From NCBI RefSeq assembly GCF_000005505.3, contig NC_016132.3, positions 46,204,914 to 46,268,913 of the forward strand: DNA of 64,000 nt, read 5' to 3'. The DNA is from Brachypodium distachyon (taxonomy: Eukaryota; Streptophyta; Magnoliopsida; Poales; Poaceae). The notes below the pieces were generated by a model, which was given only the letters and a program-made list of their open reading frames with translations, did not search any database and was not told where the DNA came from. Below are positions 24,746 through 36,689 of the stretch, piece by piece; position 1 is the first letter of the stretch; every line of letters begins with the position of its first letter. The position numbers and the translations under genes are program-made.

Positions 24746-27079
24746 TCACCACACCTCTGCTCCTTTTGTGGCACCAAGCAGCATGGCAACTGCAGCAAGT
24801 GAAGCCTGTTGGTGGCACCAAATATTCAAATCACAGTTAGTCCAAGTTTAAGCGTCCAGTTTTAGGGGAAAAACAAATAAAAGGAATAGATTTGCATTGC
24901 GAGCTGCCAAGACTAGTAAACGTTACAGGAGCAACTATTCATTTTATTATTTCCATGCAATGACTAGCTAAATATGCACAGAAACATATGTATAACTGTT
25001 AGTCGAACACCAGAATTCACAAATTATTAGTTGGATAAATGCAGACGATCATTGAGTTGGAGTGCTGCCAAACTATGAGTGATGTCAAAATCCTTTTTTA
25101 AGCAGTACATTTCTCTTTTATGAAAACATAAGGAGGATGCACAACTATGCACTTGCACTTAATCTTTCAATTGAATTATCACTATTCAAAGGTAATGCAT
25201 CTATTATAGGTGCTAGTGCTAGAATGCAACAGCAGGATTTTGCTATTGTCTTTGTGGTTTGCATGAAATAACTATTGAGATGAACCTGATATTACAGATA
25301 AAATCTGAAGTTTCAGAAGAAGAAGAAATTAACATGTTGTTCATCAGAAGTTCACAATGAAAACTGGAAGAAAAGTAGCTGGCAGTTATTCAGACACTGC
25401 AGCTGGCAATAGTTTGGAAATTGCAGAGGATTGCATTGGTAGAAAGGACTTACAGCAATAGTACAAGCAACATATCCTGGTTTCTCCCTGTAATCGTGTA
25501 CTCGGACGCAAATCAGAACAAAAGCTCCAATATACCATGGAATGGCAGCAAAGAAGAAGCCAACAATAAACCTTTTCCAAACAGTAGAAGCAGCAGTTTG
25601 TCAGGGTCCAATCCAAGTTTCTGAAATGTGATGTAAAATATAAATGTTCAGATAAACTTACAGAAACCACCCCATGCCCAGTCCACAACATGGAAGACGT
25701 CGCATCCTCACAGGCCTTCCTTCAACAACAGGTATGTAACCTAAGAAACAGCAATATGGACATGGTAAACAAGTCAGAACCAATTTCCAGTTAATCATTT
25801 ATTATATTTTGGTCCTCAAAGGAAGCTGCATACAAGCATTGGAGCATTTCACGGCATTCTTAATTGTATTTCTTTACAGAATTACATTGGATCATATTTT
25901 TGCACAAACATACTCCATCACAGTTTATAGACCTTATATTCTGGAATGGAGGGAGTATATCAGACAATAGCACAAATATGTTCCTTCACAAACTTGAATT
26001 TGATTTTTAGATAACCCAATTACTATCAACCATTTGTTTACTTGTTCTATTTGTATGTTCCTGTATGTCAAATTTTCTGCTAATTTACTATAAGTCTCCA
26101 GCACATTGGAACACTAAATCCTTAAGATTTCACCTTTTCTCTGTTAACCTCTAAAGCTTCTTTAAAGACATAGTTAATGTTATTGACTGCAATTAGAAAA
26201 GAAATGATGATTAAATATGCAACTGAAAATACTAATTAGGGATCCCTCAAAGTTCACATAAATCTGCAGCAATGTGTGTCACACACCATTTCGGCCCAGA
26301 ATCGACATGATCAAGCTGCCATTCATTAACTGAAGGAGGGAAACCTAGAAGTTCGGAGACACAGGAAGACACAAAGGCGAGGTACATGTTATATGCTTGG
26401 TTACCCCACAACAGTAGAACCTTAAATTCAAGCACTAAGCAACTCCTAACGCAATAATTGTTTTCAAAATGTGTCCCCTCATATGTTAGAAGGTATTGGA
26501 AGTTCGGAACCCTAAGTGACCAAAACGATGTGTGAGATCAACTTGTACACCATCTACAGTTTTCATTGTAGTTAAAAAATTTCAAACTGGAAGAGCTGCC
26601 GATCAGACAATGAGCACAAAACACGATTTCCCAAGGCTTGCAGCTTACACTAAATCAATAATAAAAGGCGAATTCTCAAACGGAAAAAACAAGCACCAGA
26701 TCATTCCTATATATGTGTCAGCCAAGAGAAGCACATAATCGCATCGTACAACTAGGGTTCGGGTTCTTGTACCTTGCACAACCTGGTAGCCCTGGGCGTA
26801 GTACGGCGCGGCGGCCGAATAAGCCTGCTGAGGAGGGTACACCGCGTAAGACGCCGGCGGCGGCGGCGGGTAGCTCCGGAACCCAGGCGGTGGAGCAGGC
26901 TGGGGGAACCCGACAGCCGGCTGCGGGAACTCGCCGGAGGCGGACGACGGCCCAAAGGTGCCGTACTGGTGGTGGTGGTGGTGGTGCTGCTGCGGATACG
27001 GCGGCGCCGACGGCGGGAACCCGGGGGCAGAGGACGCGGAGCGGCGCTTGCCGTCCGCGCCAGGCATCTCGTCGGTCAT
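24746..27079 (-). CDS. 60S ribosomal protein L18a-like membrane protein, 4 exons, complete
   Basis: Despite its database-style name, this is a small membrane protein unrelated in sequence to true L18a. Minus-strand exons: 26773-27079, 25662-25740, 25454-25571, 24746-24805. They join in phase to 187 aa. Residues 1 to about 100 are disordered and rich in Pro, Tyr, Gln and Ser, with a HHHHHH run and repeated PPP/YPP motifs. Then come EGRPVRMRRLPCCGLGMGWF, two hydrophobic helices (FIVGFFFAAIPWYIGAFVLI; CTIAASLAAVAMLLG) separated by VRVHDYREKPGYVA, and a short tail, KGAEVW. The family is plant-wide, and its biochemical role is not established to my knowledge. All introns are GT-AG. Intron 1 holds a 43-bp MITE relic (25913), and a LINE sits 161 bp upstream of the ATG. 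Confidence 0.9.
25913..25955. mobile_element. 43-bp Stowaway relic in intron 1 of the L18a-like gene
   Basis: CTCCATCACAG at the left and CTGGAATGGAGGGAG at the right form poor inverted termini with TA on each side (25911-25912, 25956-25957). There is almost no internal sequence. Confidence 0.45.
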
Positions 27080-27227
27080 GGTGCGGGCCGTGGGGAGGGT
27101 TTGCTCGGGTTGGGGAATCGGGATTTGGGACGCGGGAGAGAGATGGAGACAGCTAGGAGGAGTCTAGGACCAGACTTCCAACTTTCCGAGGATTAGTCGG
27201 CTCTGTCACGGCCTTGATTTCACGTTT

Positions 27228-27240
27228 AAAAGCTCGGTTT
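27228..27240. repeat. 13-bp target-site duplication, left copy
   Basis: AAAAGCTCGGTTT here is identical to 29192-29204. The two copies flank the LINE. Confidence 0.9.
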
Positions 27241-29191
27241 TTTTTTTGACCATTAAAATATTCATTTATTAACTCACCAAAGACACGTCACTAACAACAA
27301 TGTGCACATTTAGAGCTCCGATGGCAGCTTTTAAAGATCTATGTTTTGATCCTAGACAAGAGTATAAGCAATTTCCTGTGTCATAGAGGTTGTAGGCATC
27401 CTGAACTTGCTTATGAGCTATCTCGTTATTCTCTCTGCTAATTTTGAAGATTCTTGCATCACTTCCTTGAGTATGATTGAGGAATTGGAACAGATTTGAT
27501 CTTATGGTCCAATGTCCTGGTTGCCTTCTAAAATCCTTTCTTGCGGCAGCTTCTGCAAGAACTTGGCTATCAGTTAGGAAATTAGGTTGGTTCACTCCCA
27601 AAGCTGCTCCAATCAGCGCCGCTAACTCCAGAGCCTGTGCTTCAGCTTGCAATGGGGACTCTGCAAAAGAAGAGGCTTGGATGAAGATGGCTTGTTTGTG
27701 TCCCTCCTTGATCCAGTGCATGAAGATTCCAATTCCTGCTTTGCTTCTCAGACTTGAAATGGAAGAAGCAGAAGAAGTATTTTTCCAAGCAGCATCAGTG
27801 TAAATGTTGGGCCCTGCTGAATCCTTCTCTTTCAATACAAACAGAGATTGAATCATCTGTGGTGTTAGGCTTGGGAAAGTTAGATCCTGTAGTCTGATCC
27901 TTCTTGGTTTCATCTGCATTTAAAAGGGCCTTTACCACATAAAGGACCTGCAAGGGATTACAATGCTTCTGATTGAAGCGTCGGTTATTTCTCGCTTTCC
28001 AAATTCACCAGAGAATTAAAAATATTAGAGCAAGAGAGTTTTCAGTATTGTAGATCGTCATCATGTGATGGATTGCATCCTCCACCTGGTTAATTCCTTG
28101 CCTGAGTAAACCTTCAACTCTCATACCTAAAGGGGAAGCAAACCAAACAGCATGCACAAAGTGACAAGAGAAAAAAAGATGGAAGTCTGCCTCTTCCATA
28201 CCACATGCGATGCATTTGTGATCTATATGTGAAGACCTAGCTGCAACTCTAACTCCCGAAGGAATGGCCTTCCTCACTAAATGCCATCTAAAGACCTGCA
28301 CACGAGGGGGAATATCCTTATTTATCCATACAGAATGAATTATGCTCCTAACTTGATCCGTGAGGCTTGATTGGGAACCTGCATTGTGACCATAAAAAGA
28401 AGGACTAAAGATTTGGTAAGCATTTTTGGAGGAACAAATGCCGGAGGAGGTATGTTTCCAAATAAGAATGTCGTCATTGTTATCATTAGAAACTGGAATT
28501 TGAGAGATGATAGTAGCATTGTGAGAACCAAACAAATTTTCCAAAAGAGGGATATTCCAGTTCTTACTATTGGGGACCCACAAATCAGCAAATAGTGGCA
28601 GGATAAATAAAGTCGGAACTCTGAATATTAAGATTGTCATGAATTTTGTCCCAGAAAATGCACAAGGGGTAGACCAAATGGAAGTGTTGCCACGAGAAAT
28701 TTGGATAGTAGTAGCGTCTATAAGAGGTTCCCTTATTTTAAGAATTGAGGTCCAAAAGGCCGATTTAGGAACATTTTCAGGAGCTTTCCAAAAAGAGGTG
28801 GAAGGAAAATATTTAGCTTTCAGAATCTTAGAAGTAACACTATCATAAGAAGTAGTTATCTTCCAAGCAGTATTAACAAGCAAAGCTTTATTTAGCGCTT
28901 TCAAATTTCTTATGCCCAAGCCTCCAACTTTTTTGGACTTACAAATTTCAGCCCAAGCCTTCAAATAAAGGGGCTTAGATTGAGAACCATCTCGAATGCT
29001 GGTCCACCAAAAGTCTCTGATAACTGCATTCATCTTAGCCAACATTTTTTTAGACAATAAGATATTAGACATGTAATACACCGGAAGAGAAGAGAAGACA
29101 GATTTGATCAAGAGAAGTCTACCAGCATGCGAGAGTTTGTTAGCTTTATAACAATTTAGCTTTGCTTTTAATTTATCTAAAACAAAACAGT
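27241..29191 (-). mobile_element. 5'-truncated L1-type LINE with perfect target-site duplication
   Basis: A 1,951-bp insertion. Reading the minus strand from 29111: the C-terminal part of the reverse transcriptase region (FWWTSIRDGSQSKPLYLKAW, GGLGIRNLKALNKALL), then a zinc-knuckle segment (CIACGMEEADFHLFFSCHF, 28150-28240), then an RNase H-like domain (IYTDAAWK; EAQALELAALIGAA; FLTDSQVLAEA, about 27480-27820). The frame shifts at least once near 28000, so it is dead. The plus-strand T-run at 27238-27248 is the poly(A) tail. Identical 13-bp repeats flank it (27228-27240 and 29192-29204). The domain order with a C-terminal RNase H is that of plant L1-clade elements. Confidence 0.92.
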
Positions 29192-29425
29192 AAAAGCTCG
29201 GTTTGTTAACAATGACTTTTGGACAGCGTGGCAGTCCAGCCTGTAAGATTGGTTGTCAAACCAAACTAAAAGTCATGCCGCACGCGATAAATCTGTACAT
29301 TATTTAGCGCGGGGCATATAGTTACCCTATAGTTACTACACTACTAAACGCGTTAAATCAGCGTACGGCGCAATCGTTTCTCAACGTAACCGTCATACGG
29401 AGTCTGATTAACCAAGCTCTAGTTT

Positions 29426-31047
29426 GCCTGTCTCCAGCGGGCACCCCACTAAAGGCCCCTAAACGGGCTTTGGGGGCGCCGACGTCCGGCGCCTAAATTC
29501 CGACCAAGCCGGCATCATCAACTTGTTTTTTCAGCCGGCGGTCCCCATGCCGAACCCAACCCACGGGGGACGAGCGGAGCGCCTGCAAAGCGTTTTATTG
29601 CTGCGGGTCTGCCTTGTCAACGCCATTTATCGCCCTCGCTAGGTTCCGCATTAATTTCCACCGGCTTCATCTCGGCTTTCCACGCGAGTAATGGCAGTCG
29701 CCGGGTCAAACCATCGTCCAGTCCTGTCGGCTTCCACGCGGCGCGTCCCGCGCATTCCCAACGCCCGTTTCTCGCCGTGTTCACACCCCCTGTGGGTTAA
29801 CTTTGGCGCCCATAAAAGGCAGCGCTGGCACAGAAGCTCGCCATTCTCCTCCCTCGCCGACCTCGCCCTCCTCTCTGCCCATCTCCTCTTCGCCATGGTC
29901 GGCAATCGGCAAGACCGCCACTGGCTCCACCTTGATGAGGCCGAGGCGTTCGCGCGGGATGGCTACCCCACGCCGCCGGACTGCCGCCTTCCCCATGGGT
30001 GGGTTCTCAGCCAGGACGGCAAGCCCGTGTCGCCAACGCCGACGGGAGCGCGCCGGTGAGAGAGGATCGCCAAGCATTTTTTTCGCAACGTCACGCGGGA
30101 GGAGCAGGCACTGCCGGAGTGGGACCGCCACACCGGCAGCGCCTGGGCGCCCTTCTTCGAGGAGGAGCGCGACCGGCGCGTCCACGATCTTCCGCACCCG
30201 ACGGTGCGGAACAACGTCGCGGGCCGACGCGCATTTTGATAGCAGCCAGGGCAGTCACTCGACGTCGTCCTGGCCCACATCGCCGCCGGCAATGAGCCGA
30301 GGCTCGATGGCGGGGCTCCTCCTCCTCCTCCAGCGCCGGCCGGACGCCACCGCTACCTCGGCGGTGGCATCGGCTTCCTCCTCGGCGGCGCGCACGCCGT
30401 CGCTCCGGCTCATCAAGGATGAGGCTCCTCCTCCCGAGGGCGGCGGGCAGCGTCGCCTCCGCACAGCCCCCTTCGCCTCGTCCGGCCGGAGCCGGAGTGG
30501 ACGCCGACGCCGAACTACGAGCAAGCTGCCGTCTCGCACCGTCGCGAAGACGACCCGAAAGAATTTTCGGGTCAGCGCGCCGCCGAGCGCGCCAATGAGG
30601 AGGAGGCGGAGCAGTGGCGAATCCTGGGCTACACAGCCTTCGACGCCGGAGTCCAGGCGTGGCTGGACTACGAGGCGGCGCAGGAGGCGGCGAAGAAGGA
30701 GACGCCGTTGAAGCAGGAGCCGGGTGTCCTCGTCCTCGACGACGACGACGACGACAGTGGCTTCGACTTCGACTCCGGTAGCAGCTTGGGCAGCGGCGCC
30801 TCCTGGCTAGACATCTAGGCTAGGGTTTCATTTCGTTTTTTTAAAATTTTATAAATTATCACAAATTTCAATGAAATGTCACCGAATTTTATGAAATATG
30901 TTGCCTAATTTGAATAAATTTCACCAACTTCAATGAATTTTAAATGGTGCCCAATTTACTATCGGGGGCCCGGCTGGCCGGCGCCCCCCATATGACCGAA
31001 AAATGTGGCAGGCCAAACGCCATTTGGGGAGACGGCTGGAGCTGCTC
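29426..31047 (+). mobile_element. PIF/Harbinger-like element, copy 1, with a broken gene-like interior
   Basis: The termini (GTCTCCAGCGGGCACCCCAC; reverse of the right end GAGCAGCTCCAGCCGTCTCC) and the interior match the better-preserved copy at 42237-43779. From the ATG at 29895 one frame reads HWLHLDEAEAFARDGYPTPP then DCRLPHGWVLSQDGKP, homologous to copy 2. Frame breaks follow, and the final segment is acidic (a run of Asp, then FDFDSGSSLGSGASWLDI) with its stop near 30818. No transposase was recognised. The ends are approximate. Confidence 0.55.
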
Positions 31048-31203
31048 ACATGTTCTATTACTCTACTTCATTAAAGGAATGGATAATATTTAGAGCTGTT
31101 CGAGAATACCAACTAGCACTGATGTGCTCAGGTTTTCACGGTTCCAGTTAGAACCGCTTATGAACAGCCATAATCTAAGGCGTATGTTCTTTGAAAAATA
31201 CTA

Positions 31204-31327
31204 CTTTCTCCGTTCAAAAAAATATATCTCAAGTTTGTCAAAATTCTCATGGATCTAGACATGACTTAGTGTATAGATGCATTCAAATTTAGTCAAAATT
31301 GAGACATTCTTTGTTGGACGGAGAAAG
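31204..31327. mobile_element. Stowaway MITE, 124 bp
   Basis: The inverted termini are CTTTCTCCGTTC and GGACGGAGAAAG, with TA duplicated at 31202-31203 and 31328-31329. There is no coding capacity. Confidence 0.8.
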
Positions 31328-31515
31328 TACTACTCCTTACTAACATCTTCCAAATGCCATGACATTTGTTTAGCGCCGAAAAGTGTAGCCAGTTAACATC
31401 ATTTGCAATATCTCTTAAGGCCTTATTTGGGGTTGGTGTATTTTTTAGTCACTAGTGTTTTGATATTTGATGGGTTTGGGTGTTCACCCAAAATTCTCAA
31501 AAACCTAAAACACTA

Positions 31516-31628
31516 CTCCCTCCAATCCATATTAATTGTCTCAAATTTGTCCAAATATGAATGTATTTATGTCTAGACAGCGTCTATATACATGTAATAT
31601 TTCGACAATTAATATGGATCGGAGGGAG
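31516..31628. mobile_element. Stowaway MITE, 113 bp, nearly palindromic
   Basis: CTCCCTCCAATCCATATTAA at the left pairs with TTAATATGGATCGGAGGGAG at the right, flanked by TA (31514-31515, 31629-31630). Confidence 0.9.
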
Positions 31629-31629
31629 T

Positions 31630-32629
31630 AGTGTTTTTTTTTTAAAAAAATACTAGTATGAGAAGTGTTTTAATTTGGTAAAAAATGAAGTGTTTTGTGG
31701 GAGAAAACTAGGTATAATCCCCTCCAAATCTCTTCTACCAAACAACCATTTGAGATTTCTAGTGTTTTTCATTTTGGAGTTGATAATACGTTAATATCCT
31801 AAAAACACCCAAAAACTCTAATACCAAACAAGCCCTTAGTTGAAATTTTGAAAAAAAAAATCCCGAGGGAAATACTGAAATTTTGATGTCACGAAGGAAC
31901 GTGTTGCTCGCCTAGCAGCCTCCAAAGCAATTATCGACAAAAGTTGTTTCTTCGGAGCTTGTTCTAGTACAAAAACTGCCCTGAGCTTTCCCGCATATGC
32001 TTTCTGTCTGAACGGCCCAAGAAAATGCACCGGAAGAGCAGAGAGAAAACGAGATATCGTGATTTTCTGAAGTTTATGAAGAGGCACGATTCTTTCGAAA
32101 GAGGGCATATTGGCTTTCATTGTGGCAAGAATTTGACTACAAATTACTATGTTTTAATATATGATTTACATGGCGTGAAATTAATATCACTAGATTCGTT
32201 GTCAAAAATATTTTATAATAATTGTGGTTTCGTATATTACGATCCACATGTTAATAGTGTAATTCTTAATCAAAATTTTGCCTTAATTAAACCTAATAGC
32301 CTTCTTTCAAGGAACGGAGGAGTATTTGTTTAAGAATGGTGCCAGAAATGGCTTGCAATGAACACTGTGGTGCACAGAACAAGGTGCAAACTTTATTATT
32401 CTCGTTGATCTGATCAAACGTTAGTGTTCCCAATAGGCCAACACCAAGTAGCGGGTTTACAAGGTACAGATAGAACGAGAGACTACATCAGCCAATGACC
32501 AATTATTTCCTCCCAATGTTGCAGCGAACGAATTATTTAGTGTATAACGATGCTGCAAACTTCTTGAGCCGATCGTGAGTTCACAACAACCAGGAGGAGC
32601 ACCACTTGCAAAGTTTCAACAGGAACAGC
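31630..32629. other. Intergenic with a degenerate MITE-like AT-rich stretch
   Basis: 31730-31830 repeats the motif of contracting or expanding AAAACACCC..ACTCTAATACCAAACAAGCCC typical of MITE ends. 32090-32325 resembles the interior of the larger Stowaway copies (ATTAATATCACTAGATTCG, ending GGAACGGAGGAGTA) but with decayed termini. 32340-32629 is presumably the ETHE1 3' UTR. Confidence 0.4.
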
Positions 32630-35600
32630 TCAGACCTTCGATGGCGGATCCTGGATACCGCAAACCATATTGGCAGGTACAGCTATGTCGATCATCTTTG
32701 GGTAAGACAAGTTCAGATCTGCCCAAGGAGAGAGTAAATGTCAATTGATATTCCGTTTAGTAACGAACCAGAGGGAGATAGATAGGTTTGACATGCAACA
32801 CGGCTATTCATGCATACAGTGATACTTCGGGAAAAAAGTTACTTACTGTCCATAATTGTCTTGAATGTTTCCTGTAAATGCACAAAGGAGAGATTTAGTT
32901 AGGTAAAAAATGAAAGCTTTTACTGGGTCCAAATGAAGAATTTTAGCCTATTTAATGTGCACCTTATCTTTTGTTAGTCTTGCATTATACGCAACCTCCT
33001 CTTCAACAGTGGTTACCTGCAAATAATAATACAAGTCAAACAATTGAAAGCTTGGTTGGCAAAGTTTAGGATGCTACGTATGCCACTTACTGTGAAACCT
33101 TTATAGTCATGGCTAGGATAAAGAAGGGTATCCTTTGGCAACGTGAATATCTGGTGAGGAATGGAGAGTCTTCAATTAGTTAAGACTAATGCATATTCTT
33201 ACAGCTTACGATGCAGTACTTCATTTACTTGCCTGTGAATGTACTGACTGATACAGCTGATCAGAGCTTCCTCCCTGGAATCAAATCGAACAAAATGAAC
33301 CATCAATGCAAAAGCAAGTACCTATGGTCAATCAGGATTTCTCTAAACGATGAATTTTTAACATTCATGCAGGCAGAACTTATGTTTGACTCACAAACTA
33401 CCGCTAATATGAAGTATAACGGACAGGATAAATTTAGATGCCTAAAAACTATCTTTAGCTTTGGAACACCTCTTTGCCTTATATTTCCCCAATGTATGGT
33501 TTTCCTGTTTGTTCTGGTATTTCCTTGGGAAATGATTTTCCTGTTTTCTAGATCATGAAGAAGTGAGTGTGGTCACAATATTACCTGGAAGTCTGTTCTT
33601 CCGCAAGCACGTATAATTAAGGCATCACCAGTGAAAGCCATCCTTGGTGAAGGTTGATCATGACTATCACCTGTTACATATGTCACACAGCCAGCAGTAT
33701 GGCCAGGAGTAGCTCGCACCTGGCAAGAATTTCAACATTTCTAGGTATTAGAAATTTCATTATATCAACCAATACTAGTGACTTTGGCCATCTAGCTTTA
33801 TGAGAACGTTACCTGCCTGAAAGATAAATTACAACTTAAATAATTTGAGTGCTGCTCTTTCCAGCTCTTGGTTGCACTATTTTGTTTATACTTTAACAGC
33901 TCTGGATGTGTCACGATTGCAGTACATTCCTAAAGTAACTTTCACTATAAATAGAGAAAGTTGCTGTATCATGAATGAATCGATACAATGACAAAGCACT
34001 CGAAAAGGAACACACTTAATAAAATCCATACCATATAATCAGACGATATACCTTTACATTGTGTTATCGTCACTTTCTACAAACAAACAAGATTGGCGAA
34101 ATGCTTCATGGTAGTCGGCTGTTGATCCCCGCTTGGACGTGTATCCTTTATTAATTAGTTTAAAAAGATCCACTGTACGTGCGAGACATGGATTATGAAG
34201 GTCCAACAGTTGTGCTTTATTAATTAGTTTAAAAAGATCCAGCGAATCAATGAGGATTACACGACTCCAGGCTGACTAGATCCCAGCCATAAATTACAGA
34301 TCCAGCTAAAATAATTCACAAGATGTGGATTAAGGTGGTGCCTCAAAGAGAATGAGGACCCCATATTATGCTTTCAGTATATAATAGATTGAATATTGTT
34401 TTACACAAGTGTAACCCATCCCATAACGTTGCTCTTTTACTAACTTGAACAGCATGCACACAACAGTAGATTGTGTTACCAATATAAGTAAAGAAACACA
34501 GTTAACATGTAGGGAGTTAGATAAGCATTCTAAGATCTAGCTGCATTATGTCTGCCAAGGCCTTGTTTGTTTAGTTAGGCTCCTTAATTTTCTTAGCTTG
34601 TGGTTTTGTTGCAAGCTTTGCAGTTTTTGTGGTTGCTTTGGATGCAGATTTTTTGTAACCATGGTGCAACCTTTTGTGTGATGCTTTTCTAATACAAAAT
34701 GGCATACATTAGATGTGTGTTTGAGAAGAAAAGTAAGACAAAAACGTATCTAACAGATGACAAGAATTATGTTTCTGACCTCTAAAAGCAATCTGTTCTC
34801 CCCGTATGTAACAAGGCCTTTTGACTTTTGTGATAGAAAGTGCAGAGTTTTGCATGAAAGAATGCTTATTGGATTATACTAAAAGGTACTGCAAAGGCTG
34901 CTTTGCTTCTATACTCTATACAAAAGGCAGCTGATGCATTTCCTGTTTGAAGAACCGCAGGGGGTTCCCTTTCTAAATTCTTGTTCTAGAGTTCAAGATC
35001 AACAACTTATAAAGTCGATCAAAAAGAAAGAGCTCTAAAGAACCAGCTAAAGCGCTTCTGTAATTTTGGTTAGCTGTTTCTACTTGCACACCCTGGTGCT
35101 AATATTACGACGTACAGAAAGTGGTAAATTATACACATGAAAAGTAAATGAAAGAAGCAACAAAAAGACAAATAGCCTGTTTAAATGGTACTCTACCTCA
35201 AGGAAAAGGTTGCCAAAGTATATTTTGTCACCATGCTCAACAGAATGGTCAGCTTTTGCTCCACTAGCTTTTGAAATAACAGACTTCGTTCCTGGTAGCT
35301 TAGTCTGCCAGTATATTCCATCAGCTGACCATGTATTACCAAAGTGAACAAAATGTTGAAACTAAGAGACACAAAATTCAAATAAACATCTAGACAAGTC
35401 TTGAAGTACTTACTTTTATCAATCCTGTTCCGGTGACATGATCAGCATGCACATGAGTATTCATAGCATAGATGAGTTTCAAGCCTAATTCTTTGATAAG
35501 GTTGAGATCTCTATCAACTGTTCTGTCCACGGGGTCAATCAACTGATACCAAAATCAAACAGGTTAGGGAGGTGATCGACAAGATGTACACAACTATAGA

Positions 35601-36666
35601 GAAAATTGAATCCACCACAGTAGCATGGCTCAAAACGAAGGCAATAACTACTCCTGCCCTGATTATTTTTCGAGAAAAATGAATGCTTCTGATCTAGCCA
35701 AGAGCTTATCCCGCTCAGCCATATCTTTTCACCAGCCTGAAGTTCCCTTTGTATTATTCAAGACATATTTTGCTAAATTTACTTTACCTTCGATTCAATT
35801 GATTCGATAATTTGAACACATGCACATCTTTAACTGTTCTCTTAGCTAACCATGGGAAATTGGATAAGCCTTGAGACCAATCAAGTAATATAAATGCACA
35901 ATTCTTCAATCAAGTAGGATAGGAGATCCGCAATTGATGCCATTCGGAGTTAAGTCCAAAAATTCATGTAATCCACTAGAATAAACATCAGTAACTTCAT
36001 GAGCCTGCACAATTTATCATCTCACAATAAATACAGATCCCTAACTGGATAATTGAGGTTACTGACACAAATTAAACTAACTGGACAGTAAAAGAACAAA
36101 GACTATCGCTGTGGGTTAATTGATAAAAGATTTAAAAAGGCTCAGGTAACTCGGTCATTTATTCTCTGCTTGAACCTATTTGGAGCAATTGCCCAACTTT
36201 TGTTCGTGTCTACATTCTATAGAAGTTCAGTTCAACAGACGCCGCCAGAACAGTTCTGCACTTCTGTTACTGTATCCCCGATTTGGCATCCTAATCAAAT
36301 GAACCTACTCATTCACAACCACACCCAAGCAAAACACCGAATCCACAAACCAAAAATACAGCCAGCACCACCCTACCAGGGTCAAGAACTCGAGCTCACC
36401 ACGGCGGGCTTGTCGGGGTCGCCGACGTCGGCGAGGAGGTAGGTGTACGTGGAGCTCTCCTTCTCGAAGAGCTGCCTGAAGAGCAGCCTCCTGTCCGCGG
36501 AAGCACCGGTGCCGTACGCCGCCATTGCGAGGGCCGGCAGCGACCGCAGGCGCCGCGAGATCGGCCGGGGAGAAGAACACGAGGCGGCGGCCGCGGGCGC
36601 GAATGGCGGCCTGGATGCAGCTGCAGAGTGCGGGATCAGTTGACGGCACAAGCGGAGCGGCACCAT
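32630..36666 (-). CDS. ETHE1: Persulfide dioxygenase ETHE1 (glyoxalase II-like), 9 exons, complete
   Basis: A non-haem Fe(II) enzyme that oxidises glutathione persulfide to sulfite in the mitochondrial matrix. Minus-strand exons: 36400-36666, 35414-35542, 35197-35304, 33585-33719, 33233-33274, 33091-33150, 32963-33016, 32847-32871, 32630-32718. They join in phase to 302 aa. Residues 1-47 resemble a mitochondrial presequence (basic, Ser/Ala-rich, [11 protein letters not shown]). The conserved body begins [20 protein letters not shown]. The metallo-beta-lactamase motif is THVHADH (His119, His121, Asp123, His124); further ligands lie in [14 protein letters not shown] and YPSHDYKGF. Most homologues read YPAHDY, so the Ser is unusual. 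Intron 5 has a GC donor, and intron 3 is 1.5 kb. A TATA box sits only about 15 bp from the first ATG, so a shorter product from Met48 (36525) is possible. Confidence 0.95.
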
Positions 36667-36680
36667 TGGACCCTTGTGTA

Positions 36681-36688
36681 CTATATAG
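36681..36688 (-). promoter_or_regulatory. TATA box of ETHE1
   Basis: CTATATAG, palindromic, lies 15-22 bp upstream of the ATG at 36666 on the minus strand and follows a G/C-rich stretch. Plant TATA boxes usually lie about 30 bp before the start site, which would put transcription initiation just inside the annotated frame. Confidence 0.5.
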
Positions 36689-36689
36689 G

